From NCBI GenBank assembly GCA_964598235.1, contig CAZRAY010000065.1:1-6952 (forward strand): a DNA stretch of 6,952 nucleotides, given 5' to 3'. Every line of letters begins with the position of its first letter. Positions within the stretch are counted from its first letter, which is position 1. A program made the position numbers and the translations under genes. Shown here piece after piece: positions 1 to 6,168 of this stretch. Below the pieces are notes generated by a model. The model did not search any database. It saw nothing but the letters and a program-made list of their open reading frames with translations, and was not told the origin of the DNA. Source of the DNA: UBA652 sp964598235. GTDB lineage: Bacteria; Pseudomonadota; Gammaproteobacteria; Nitrosococcales; Methylophagaceae.

Positions 1-99
1 CTTTTTGCAGATATTTGCATAAAAATAGTTGTGCATTTATTTAAGGGAAGCTGAAACAGATGTCAGGCAAGGTGGTCGTTATGCTAAATGGGATACCAC
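1..99. other. Non-coding stretch downstream of apaH
   Basis: This is the left edge of the window, past the apaH stop codon. I see no convincing gene. A 31-codon frame on the plus strand starting at 60 runs into the apaH 3' end and has no recognisable product. An imperfect dyad (AAGGTGGT at 69-76 and ACCACTT at 95-101, one bulged base, long loop) sits at the apaH stop. No T-run follows it in the apaH direction, so I do not call it a terminator. Confidence 0.5.
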
Positions 100-915
100 T
101 TAACGACATTCAACCGCATGCCACGCCACATCTGGCATATCAATACGCAAAGCAGTGAGCTGATCGCCCCACACTGCGCCACTATCTAATGCATAGGTAT
201 GACCATAGCGTTTGGTATCGAGCGTAGACCAATGCCCGAACACAATATTGTCTTTTTTGCTTTTGCGACCCTTCACATCGAACCATGGCATCAACTCTTC
301 TGGCTGACTACCTAATGGCCCTTTGTGTTTGAAATCAAGCGTACCCAAGGCATCGCAATAACGCAGGCGGGTAAAGCAATTAATAATAAACCGCGTGCGG
401 TCCCGCCCTTTTAGGGTTTTAGACCAACGATTAGGTTGATTGCCATACATAGATTTCAGGGTGTTTTTAATATTATCACCTTGTAATAAAGCTTCAACCT
501 CTTTCGATAATTTCAGCGCTTTCTTGATTTTCCATTGCGGTGGGAGGCCCGCGTGCACCATGCTAAAATCCAGTGATTCATCATGATAAAACAAGGGTTG
601 ATGTCGCAACCAATCGATGAGTTCATCTCTATCAGGCGCCGCTAATACAGACATCATCGTGTCTTTATCATGCTTATGCTTCGTTACTCCATAGGCTGCA
701 GCGAGTAAATGCAAATCATGATTGCCCAATACGACTTTGACACTTTTCCCCGCCTCTTTTGCAAAGCGTAATACATCGGTTGATTTGGGACCACGATTGA
801 CCAGATCACCGACTAACCAAATTTGATCTTGGCCAGGGTCAAACTGAATTACATCCAGTAACCGCTGCAAATCATCAAAGCAACCCTGCACATCGCCAAT
901 AGCATAAACTGCCAT
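100..915 (-). CDS. apaH: Bis(5'-nucleosyl)-tetraphosphatase, symmetrical (ApaH)
   Basis: Cytoplasmic metallophosphatase of the PPP family that hydrolyses Ap4A symmetrically to two ADP, keeping dinucleoside polyphosphate levels low (family knowledge). The 271-residue product has the usual ApaH length. It shows the metal-binding motifs in order: GDVQGC at 7-12 (ApaH normally has Gln where other PPP enzymes have His), GDLVNRGP at 36-43, GNHD at 64-67, VHAG at 120-123, GHW at 227-229 and LDSG at 243-246. The ATG at 915 places the first motif at the normal distance from the N-terminus. A G-rich stretch (GGGCGGGA) about 9 bases upstream may serve as ribosome binding site. The gene begins 16 bases after the DUF934 stop on the same strand, so it is probably the last gene of the cysI operon. 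In enterobacteria apaH instead sits with ksgA and apaG. The function call is secure; co-transcription is inferred from spacing. Confidence 0.96.
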   Translation of the reverse strand: MAVYAIGDVQGCFDDLQRLLDVIQFDPGQDQIWLVGDLVNRGPKSTDVLRFAKEAGKSVKVVLGNHDLHLLAAAYGVTKHKHDKDTMMSVLAAPDRDELIDWLRHQPLFYHDESLDFSMVHAGLPPQWKIKKALKLSKEVEALLQGDNIKNTLKSMYGNQPNRWSKTLKGRDRTRFIINCFTRLRYCDALGTLDFKHKGPLGSQPEELMPWFDVKGRKSKKDNIVFGHWSTLDTKRYGHTYALDSGAVWGDQLTALRIDMPDVAWHAVECR

Positions 916-931
916 CTATACAATCCCGCCC

Positions 932-1411
932 TTACCGTCTGCGATATAAAGGTTCAGGTTGCACCACCGTTGTTTGGTAATTTTCACTAAAATCATCAAA
1001 GGCGCGTAAGGCGTCTGATAAGTTTTTTGAATCCGCCAGCTCAAAGCTACTAAACCCCACTTGTGACATATAAAATAATTGATCATGCAAAACATCCCCT
1101 TGCGCACGAATGTCACCTTGGTATCCATAGCGATCGCGTAATAAACGCGCCACTGAATAACCGCGACCATCAGTAAACACCGGAAAATATACCACTATCA
1201 TTGCCAATTGTGGCAAATCATCGATTAAATTTTCAACTGGATCCTCTCCCAAGAGACGCACACCCACCTCACCATCATGCTTCAATAGCTGTTCACGCTC
1301 TGCAGCCCAGCGCGATAATGACACCGTGATATTGCCAGCGGCGATAGTGGCATCGTCATCCAAATGCTGCCAGCTATTTTCAACAATGATTTTATCTTTA
1401 ATTATTTGCAT
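932..1411 (-). CDS. DUF934 family protein, partner of sulfite reductase
   Basis: A 159-residue cytoplasmic protein of the DUF934 family, which is typically encoded next to cysI or cysH in proteobacteria and is loosely annotated as an oxidoreductase of sulfite reduction. Its biochemical role is not established. The family signature lies at residues 76-124: FPVFTDGRGYS, then LLRDRYGYQGDIRAQGDV, then a GFSSFEL segment. The N-terminal 70 residues are poorly conserved and acidic. There is no signal peptide or membrane segment. The product contains no cysteine at all, so it cannot hold a Cys-ligated Fe-S cluster or a thiol redox centre. That makes a scaffold or assembly role at least as likely as direct electron transfer (inference). 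Its first 14 bases overlap the end of cysI in another frame, and an AGGAG site inside cysI sits 7 bases before the ATG, so translational coupling is likely. Confidence 0.94.
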   Translation of the reverse strand: MQIIKDKIIVENSWQHLDDDATIAAGNITVSLSRWAAEREQLLKHDGEVGVRLLGEDPVENLIDDLPQLAMIVVYFPVFTDGRGYSVARLLRDRYGYQGDIRAQGDVLHDQLFYMSQVGFSSFELADSKNLSDALRAFDDFSENYQTTVVQPEPLYRRR

Positions 1412-3050
1412 AAATGCGCTCCTGGAAAGGGCTCACACCCACACGGCGGACGGTGTCTAAAAACAGCTCTTGATCTAAGCGCTGCTCGACGAACACATCG
1501 ACCAAACCAGAGACGGTATCCACAACCTGATCTTTGGGGATCGCACGCCCTAAGCGTTCACCTAATGTCGCATCCGCTTCCGAACTGCCACCCAAGGTAA
1601 ATTGATACCACTCTTCACCTTTCTTATCGACACCAAGAATGCCAATATGCCCCACGCTCTGATGCGCACAGCCATTCATACAGCCTGATAGTTTGATTTT
1701 AATATCACCCAAATCATAGAGATAATCTAAATCATCAAACCGCTCATTAATCGCTTTAGCTAAAGGGATTGAGGTGGCATTCGCTAACTGACAAAAATCT
1801 AAACCTGGGCAACAAATCATATCAGTAAGGGTATTAATATTGGGTGTCGCCAATTTAGAGGCCGTTAACTTCTGCCATAAAGCATAACAATCGCCCTGCT
1901 TCACATCGCTCAATAATAAATTCTGATTATGCGTTGACCGTACTTCACCCAAACTAAATTCATCCGCTAAATCAGCAATGATATCTAGCTGTTCCGCCGA
2001 AACATCACCCGGTGGGCTTAATGGCGATTTTAAGGAAATATAAGCGGCGCGATATCCTAGCTCTTTATGCTCAACCACATTCTGCGTCACCCAACGCTTA
2101 AAGCTAGGGTCATCCGCTTGCTGCTGGGCAAAGCTCTGGTCATCCGCTGCTGAGGCATCATAATCCGGTTCGGTGAAATACGCTTTCACCCGGGTGATTT
2201 CTGTTTCATCCAGTGTTAACTGTTCGCGAATTTCTAACCACTCCGCTTCCACCCATTCACGAAATTGTTCGATTCCATGCTCTTTAACGGTAATTTTAAT
2301 CCGCGCTTTATATTTATTATCGCGGCGACCTAAGCGGTTATATACCCGCAAAATTGCTTCCAAATAAGACAATAAATCTTGTTTCTCAAGGAACGGGCGG
2401 ATTTGCTGACCAATAATAGGCGTTCGGCCTAAACCGCCACCAACTAACACTTCAAAACCCACGATACCCGCTGCATTCTTAACGAGGTGCAGGCCGATGT
2501 CATGTAATTGTGTTGCCGCGCGATCTTCTGCCGTACCGACCACTGCAATTTTGAACTTCCGGGGCAAATAAGCAAACTCCGGATGAAAAGTAGACCACTG
2601 CCGAATGATCTCACACCAAGGCCGCGGATCTTCAAGCTCACCAGCACAAATGCCCGCCAGCTGATCAGACGTGGTATTCCGAATACAGTTACCACTACTC
2701 TGAATTGCATGCATTTCTACCGATGCTAATTCAGCCAGTATATCCGGTACAGTTTCTAACGCAGGCCAATTAAATTGAATGTTTTGGCGGGTTGTAAAAT
2801 GCACATAGCCTTTATCATAACGGCGAGATAGATCGGCCACTTTTCGCACTTGTGTTGTCGACAATAAACCATAAGGCACCGCCACCCGTAACATGGGTGC
2901 GTGAATTTGGGTATATAAACCATTCATCAACCGTAACGGGCGGAACTGTTCTTCTGTTAACTCGCCCGCCAAAAACCGGCGCGTTTGGTCGCGATATTGG
3001 ACAACACGCTGATCAATCATCGCTTGATCGTGGTGATCGTATTGGTACAT
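1398..3050 (-). CDS. cysI: Assimilatory sulfite reductase, hemoprotein (nitrite/sulfite reductase family)
   Basis: Reduces sulfite to sulfide by six electrons for cysteine synthesis in the cytoplasm (family knowledge). At 550 residues it has the two-repeat architecture. The first ferredoxin-like half-domain is near residues 45-115. The first siroheme domain contains NCIRNTTSD at 121-129 and LPRKFK at 162-167, whose Arg and Lys residues correspond to the anion-binding residues of E. coli CysI. The second half-domain is near 335-400. The [4Fe-4S]/siroheme site is CPGLDFC at 414-420 (C-x5-C) followed by C457-x3-C461, the last Cys bridging cluster and siroheme. No flavoprotein cysJ is adjacent, so the donor is probably ferredoxin or another protein. 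The arrangement with DUF934 resembles pseudomonads. The ATG at 3050 has only a weak AGAG site 8 bases upstream. Sulfite rather than nitrite is inferred from the DUF934 neighbour. Confidence 0.94.
   Translation of the reverse strand: MYQYDHHDQAMIDQRVVQYRDQTRRFLAGELTEEQFRPLRLMNGLYTQIHAPMLRVAVPYGLLSTTQVRKVADLSRRYDKGYVHFTTRQNIQFNWPALETVPDILAELASVEMHAIQSSGNCIRNTTSDQLAGICAGELEDPRPWCEIIRQWSTFHPEFAYLPRKFKIAVVGTAEDRAATQLHDIGLHLVKNAAGIVGFEVLVGGGLGRTPIIGQQIRPFLEKQDLLSYLEAILRVYNRLGRRDNKYKARIKITVKEHGIEQFREWVEAEWLEIREQLTLDETEITRVKAYFTEPDYDASAADDQSFAQQQADDPSFKRWVTQNVVEHKELGYRAAYISLKSPLSPPGDVSAEQLDIIADLADEFSLGEVRSTHNQNLLLSDVKQGDCYALWQKLTASKLATPNINTLTDMICCPGLDFCQLANATSIPLAKAINERFDDLDYLYDLGDIKIKLSGCMNGCAHQSVGHIGILGVDKKGEEWYQFTLGGSSEADATLGERLGRAIPKDQVVDTVSGLVDVFVEQRLDQELFLDTVRRVGVSPFQERIYANN
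1419..1423 (-). promoter_or_regulatory. Ribosome binding site of the DUF934 gene inside cysI
   Basis: AGGAG on the minus strand lies 7 bases before the ATG at 1411, within the last codons of cysI. It supports that start and the 14-base overlap between the two genes. Confidence 0.7.
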
Positions 3051-3081
3051 TAAATATTCTCTACAGCAAGATTAATGCAAT

Positions 3082-3087
3082 ATTATA
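3082..3087 (-). promoter_or_regulatory. Candidate -10 box for the cysI operon
   Basis: A perfect TATAAT on the minus strand, about 32 bases before the cysI ATG. The hexamer 17 bases upstream (TTTCTA, 3105-3110) matches the -35 consensus at only three of six positions. If real, the promoter would therefore be weak and probably need an activator. Transcription would start near 3075. Confidence 0.4.
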
Positions 3088-3098
3088 TCGCTTCTTGC

Positions 3099-3143
3099 TT
3101 ATAATAGAAAATTATAAATAGCTATATTTATAGTTAAATATAG
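3099..3143. repeat. Three overlapping AT-rich inverted repeats upstream of cysI
   Basis: Three perfect dyads are packed into 45 bases. They are TTATAAT (3099-3105) with ATTATAA (3111-3117) across a 5-base gap; TATAAATA (3113-3120) with TATTTATA (3125-3132) across 4 bases; and CTATATTT (3122-3129) with AAATATAG (3136-3143) across 6 bases. The first contains a T-N11-A dyad of the LysR-regulator type. All lie just upstream of the candidate cysI -10 box, where an activator such as CysB would bind. As RNA they could instead form weak alternative hairpins just after the copB stop. The sequence is almost pure A/T apart from a few bases, so some symmetry is expected by chance. Confidence 0.45.
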
Positions 3144-3144
3144 T

Positions 3145-3840
3145 CTAAAACCACAGACTCACACCCATTACCCATCGGCTATCTGAAATACGTTCACCGG
3201 CCGCCCGTGTAAAGTCCGCGGTATCACCAAACTGCTTCTCCCATTCAATGCCAATATAAGGTGCAAATTCACGCTTGATTTCATAGCGCAACCGCAAACC
3301 CAACTCAATATCAGATAAGCCACTGCCGATACCGAGTTCTCGGTCATTCTGACTGAAAAAATTAGCTTCAATTTCTGGGCTGAGGATCCATTTTTGGGTG
3401 AGTAATAATTCATACTCAAACTCAGTTCTCAATCCAATCGTGCCGCCTTCACCCACAAAAAAAGCGATATCAGTCTCAAAGAAATAAGGCGCCAACCCCT
3501 GCACGCCTAATACCAGCCAATCTCTATTGGGTTGCGGTTTAATATCATGTCGCCAGCCCATTTGCAGGTCCCAATATGGGGCAATCGCGCGGCTATAAAG
3601 CAATTGGATTTCTGCGGATTCAAACTCATCATCCACCCGCTCGCCTTCTGTTTTAAACCAGAATTTATCTAAGTCCTTACCGACCCAAGCCTGTGCATCC
3701 CACACCAGATCATTATCATCGCCAATATCGGTTTCTAACTGATCAATCTTAATCATTGTAAGCAAGGGATCATCGCCCATGCCTGCTGCGACCGCAGACA
3801 TACCACACAACAATCCCAAGAAAAATATAATTGCTCGCAT
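3145..3840 (-). CDS. copB: Copper resistance protein B, outer-membrane beta-barrel
   Basis: CopB/PcoB family protein of the outer membrane, which works with the periplasmic oxidase CopA in copper tolerance (family knowledge; the exact role of CopB is unclear). The 231-residue product has a Sec signal peptide at about 1-18 (hydrophobic FFLGLLCGM core, AVA-A cleavage site). The family domain opens at DDPLLTMIKIDQLE (23-36) and continues as alternating aromatic beta-strands to a terminal Phe, as in outer-membrane barrels. Many CopB/PcoB proteins are longer, near 300 residues, with a Met/His-rich N-terminal stretch before this domain. That stretch is absent here: mature protein begins almost directly with the domain. 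The start codon overlaps the copA stop by one base (TGATG), so translation is coupled. No copC or copD follows; cysI is next on the same strand. Confidence 0.94.
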   Translation of the reverse strand: MRAIIFFLGLLCGMSAVAAGMGDDPLLTMIKIDQLETDIGDDNDLVWDAQAWVGKDLDKFWFKTEGERVDDEFESAEIQLLYSRAIAPYWDLQMGWRHDIKPQPNRDWLVLGVQGLAPYFFETDIAFFVGEGGTIGLRTEFEYELLLTQKWILSPEIEANFFSQNDRELGIGSGLSDIELGLRLRYEIKREFAPYIGIEWEKQFGDTADFTRAAGERISDSRWVMGVSLWF

Positions 3841-5633
3841 CAGACTACCCGCACTTCACGAAACATCGCAAACATATGAAAACGTAAATGACAATGATAA
3901 GCCCAGCGGCCGATATTATCTGCCGTCACCAAATAACTGATCTTCGATCCCGGTTGCACAATCACCGTATGCTTGCGTGGGATATTAGTGGTATCGCCTG
4001 TTTCTAATTCACTCCACACACCATGCAAATGCATAGGATGGTTCATCATTGTGTCATTGACCAAAGTAAAACGTACCCGCTCACCATACTTCAAGATGAT
4101 AGGCTCCGCATCTGCATATTTCACCCCATTGATCGACCACATATACCGCATCATATTACCGGTTAAATGCAATTCAATTTCTCGAGTCGGTTCACGTGGG
4201 TCGCTCGTGGGATAGAGATTATGAATATCGGCATAGGTCAATACTTTTCGGCCATATCGTGTTTGATGATCTCGCAATCCAATACCCGGATCATCGATCT
4301 TATACATCGGGTTTTCCGCCCGCATATCTACATGAGCGCCAAATTCAGCTTCTTGATGCGTTATCGGTAATGCACTGCCATATCCTGCTAATCCTGTCCC
4401 CATGATAGGCGCTGACATATTCATATCATGGGCCATCTCGTGACCTTGATGGCCTGACATCTCCATATCCATTTTCATATCACCCATCATCATGCCATCA
4501 TGCGCCATCCCCATATCCGCCATCGTAAGAATAGGCGCGGGATCTAAATCTGGCAATTCCGATTTCATATTGATATCGGGTGTCAATACACCATAAGCAA
4601 AACCGGTGCGATCAATCGCTTGTGCAAAGATGGTATGCGCCTGATCGGCTGCTGGCTCAACAATAACATCATATGTTTCCGCCACGCCAATCCGGAAATC
4701 ATCCACGGTTACAGCTGCAACATTCTGCCCATCCGCAGCCACCACCGTCATCTTCACACCCGGAATGCGTACATCAAATAAGGTCATTGCCGCGGCATTG
4801 ATAAACCGCAATCTGATTTTCTCGCCTTGCTTAAATAAACCGGTCCAACCTTGTGCTGGCGTTTGACCATTCATGAGGAAGGTATAGGTCATCCCCGTGA
4901 CATCTGAAATATCGCGATCTGACATTCGCATCTGATTCCACATATCGCGTTCACGCATCGCCCGCGCCACGCCTTTTTCCTTTACATCCGCCCACACATC
5001 CCCAAATGTGCGTTCCTGCCGATTATAATAGTGGCTTTGTTTTTTTAGTTTGGCATAAACCGCCGCAGGATCTTCATCTGTCCAATCAGACAGCACAACC
5101 ACATAATCCCGATCATATTCCACTGGATCGGGGGTTGCAGGATCGATCACAATCGCACCATATACTCCCGTCTGCTCTTGGTAGCCCGAATGGCTGTGAT
5201 ACCAGTATGTACCGCTTTGTTTGATATCAAACTGATATTCAAATGTGTCGCCCGATTGGATGCCTGCATAGCTAAGCCCGGGCACCCCATCCATCTCTGT
5301 TGGTAAGATCATGCCATGCCAATGAATGGAACTCTCTTCCGCCAAATGATTCGTCACCTTCAGCGTAACGCGCTCGCCTTCTTTCCAGCGCAAGATCGGT
5401 GCAGGGAGCGAACCATTTACCGTCGTTGCATGCCGAGTTTGACCCGTAAAATTAACCGCTTGATTACCAATATCTAATTGGAACTGCTTACCGCGCAATA
5501 CCGGAACTGATTGGGCCTCCACCGTACCGCCCGCCCAAGTCGGCAAATTCGTTACCATCGCTAGCGACGATAGCCCCAATACAAACCGCCGGCGTGTTGT
5601 TTGATAGTGTAATAACTCTCTCTGTTTTACCAT
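3840..5633 (-). CDS. copA: Copper resistance multicopper oxidase CopA (PcoA type), Tat-exported
   Basis: Periplasmic multicopper oxidase that binds copper and probably oxidises Cu(I) to Cu(II) (family knowledge). It is not the P-type ATPase also named CopA. The 597 residues match the family length. A twin-arginine signal (TRRRFVLGL at 13-21) leads a roughly 40-residue export peptide. Copper ligand motifs are HWHG at 104-107, WYHSHSG at 144-150, HPMHLHG at 532-538 and HCH at 580-582. These supply the eight His of the type 2/3 cluster plus the type 1 ligands H532, C581 and H586. A Met-rich loop spans 371-411. One oddity: the type 1 Met (M590) is nine rather than ten residues after C581, with Phe591 in the usual position. 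The ATG at 5633 has GGGAG 12 bases upstream. It heads a copA-copB operon divergent from the DUF3465 gene. Confidence 0.96.
   Translation of the reverse strand: MVKQRELLHYQTTRRRFVLGLSSLAMVTNLPTWAGGTVEAQSVPVLRGKQFQLDIGNQAVNFTGQTRHATTVNGSLPAPILRWKEGERVTLKVTNHLAEESSIHWHGMILPTEMDGVPGLSYAGIQSGDTFEYQFDIKQSGTYWYHSHSGYQEQTGVYGAIVIDPATPDPVEYDRDYVVVLSDWTDEDPAAVYAKLKKQSHYYNRQERTFGDVWADVKEKGVARAMRERDMWNQMRMSDRDISDVTGMTYTFLMNGQTPAQGWTGLFKQGEKIRLRFINAAAMTLFDVRIPGVKMTVVAADGQNVAAVTVDDFRIGVAETYDVIVEPAADQAHTIFAQAIDRTGFAYGVLTPDINMKSELPDLDPAPILTMADMGMAHDGMMMGDMKMDMEMSGHQGHEMAHDMNMSAPIMGTGLAGYGSALPITHQEAEFGAHVDMRAENPMYKIDDPGIGLRDHQTRYGRKVLTYADIHNLYPTSDPREPTREIELHLTGNMMRYMWSINGVKYADAEPIILKYGERVRFTLVNDTMMNHPMHLHGVWSELETGDTTNIPRKHTVIVQPGSKISYLVTADNIGRWAYHCHLRFHMFAMFREVRVV
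4401..4523 (-). other. Met/His-rich copper-binding segment of CopA
   Basis: This stretch encodes CopA residues 371-411, containing 14 Met and 4 His in 41 residues, with spacings such as MMM, MKMDMEM and HQGHEM. Met-rich loops of this kind bind Cu(I) in CopA, PcoA and CueO relatives. It lies between the second and third cupredoxin domains. The ATG-rich coding DNA is locally repetitive, which also explains open frames on other strands here. Confidence 0.85.
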
Positions 5634-5721
5634 AGTCTAATTGCTCTCCCTACCTTATACTATGCTATGACAAGAATTTCTCCGAAACGTTACATAATAT
5701 TAACAATGAGACCTTACATTA
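5634..5721. promoter_or_regulatory. Divergent intergenic region between copA and the DUF3465 gene
   Basis: These 88 bases must hold the copA promoter (minus) and the DUF3465 promoter (plus). On the plus strand a TAATAT at 5695-5700 could be a -10 box, but no good -35 is seen. On the minus strand TAGTATAAG (about 5655-5663) could serve copA, also without a clear -35. A directly repeated CTATG (5660-5669) and an ATGACAA at 5667-5673 are present. The latter resembles one half of the box bound by CusR/CopR-type copper response regulators, but I see no matching second half. The site assignment is tentative. Confidence 0.4.
5646..5650 (-). promoter_or_regulatory. Ribosome binding site of copA
   Basis: GGGAG followed by AG on the minus strand, 12 bases before the copA ATG. 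The spacing is slightly long but it is the only purine-rich site available. It supports the start at 5633, which gives a complete twin-arginine signal. Confidence 0.5.
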
Positions 5722-6162
5722 ATGGCTAAAAAATCCCAACGAAATGGATTAATCATTATATTGCTCGCCGTGGCATACATGATCACTCAATATGCACCAC
5801 AACTCGGCTTGAAATCTGGTCCCGGACACTCCATAACGACGATTCAGCAAGCCATAGATGCGCATCAAAGTGACCTCCAGGTTGAAATAACAGCACCTGT
5901 TATTAAAGTATTACGAGATGATACCCAAGGCAGCCGCCACCAACGCTTTCTCATCCAACTGCCCAGTAACGATACTATTCTCGTTGCGCATAATATTGAT
6001 CTTGCCCCTCGAATCGATAAACTCAAAGAGGGTGTTTCCATATCTATATATGGCGAATATGAGTGGAATAAAAAAGGTGGGGTGATTCATTGGACGCATC
6101 GGGACCCTGCCAATCGCCATCCCCATGGCTGGATTAAATATCAGGGCAAAACATATCAATAA
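5722..6162 (+). CDS. DUF3465 domain protein, membrane-anchored or exported
   Basis: A 146-residue protein of the uncharacterised DUF3465 family. Residues 8-24 form a hydrophobic segment after a basic start (MAKKSQR), so it is either a signal peptide or an N-terminal anchor, with the rest probably in the periplasm. There is no obvious Ala-x-Ala cleavage site and no lipobox, which favours an anchor. The family domain covers about 53-146 with the conserved motifs DDTQGSRHQRF (66-76), AHNIDLAPR (89-97), GEYEWN (111-116), GGVIHWTHRDP (119-129) and HPHGW (133-137). The pattern suggests a small beta-barrel, possibly OB-like (inference). The many conserved His, Asp and Trp residues hint at metal or nucleic-acid/phosphate binding, but nothing is proven. 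It is divergent from copA and ends six bases from the globin gene. Family assignment is fairly sure; function is unknown. Confidence 0.9.
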   Translation: MAKKSQRNGLIIILLAVAYMITQYAPQLGLKSGPGHSITTIQQAIDAHQSDLQVEITAPVIKVLRDDTQGSRHQRFLIQLPSNDTILVAHNIDLAPRIDKLKEGVSISIYGEYEWNKKGGVIHWTHRDPANRHPHGWIKYQGKTYQ

Positions 6163-6168
6163 ACAAGG

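Noticed and set aside
69..101. Possible terminator hairpin after apaH
   Set aside because: The arms are short with a bulge, the loop is about 18 bases and no T-run follows in the direction of transcription.
916..1170. Minus-strand open frame of 84 codons within the DUF934 gene region
   Set aside because: It overlaps the conserved DUF934 signature in another frame, and its product resembles no family.
1364..1600. Plus-strand open frame of 78 codons opposite the cysI/DUF934 junction
   Set aside because: It lies entirely opposite strongly supported genes, has no recognisable domain and no clear ribosome binding site.
2444..2710. Minus-strand 88-codon frame inside cysI
   Set aside because: It is an alternate frame of the first siroheme domain of cysI. 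The cysI frame carries all the conserved residues.
2852..3121. Plus-strand 89-codon frame crossing the cysI start and leader
   Set aside because: It is mostly antisense to the conserved start of cysI, and its tail is translated AT-rich spacer.
3145..3840. CopB as a lipoprotein because of Cys12 in the signal sequence
   Set aside because: The residue before the Cys is Leu rather than Gly, Ala or Ser, so there is no lipobox. A signal peptidase I site (AVA-A) fits better.
3973..4405. Several plus-strand frames opposite the CopA C-terminal half
   Set aside because: They are antisense shadows produced by the copA codon pattern, with no motifs or start signals.
4401..4523. Repetitive ATG/CAT-rich DNA as a possible repeat array
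   Set aside because: The repetition follows from Met and His codons in the copper-binding loop of CopA and has no regular unit.
5911..6159. Minus-strand 82-codon frame opposite the DUF3465 gene
   Set aside because: The plus-strand product carries a full set of conserved family motifs, so the reverse frame is incidental.
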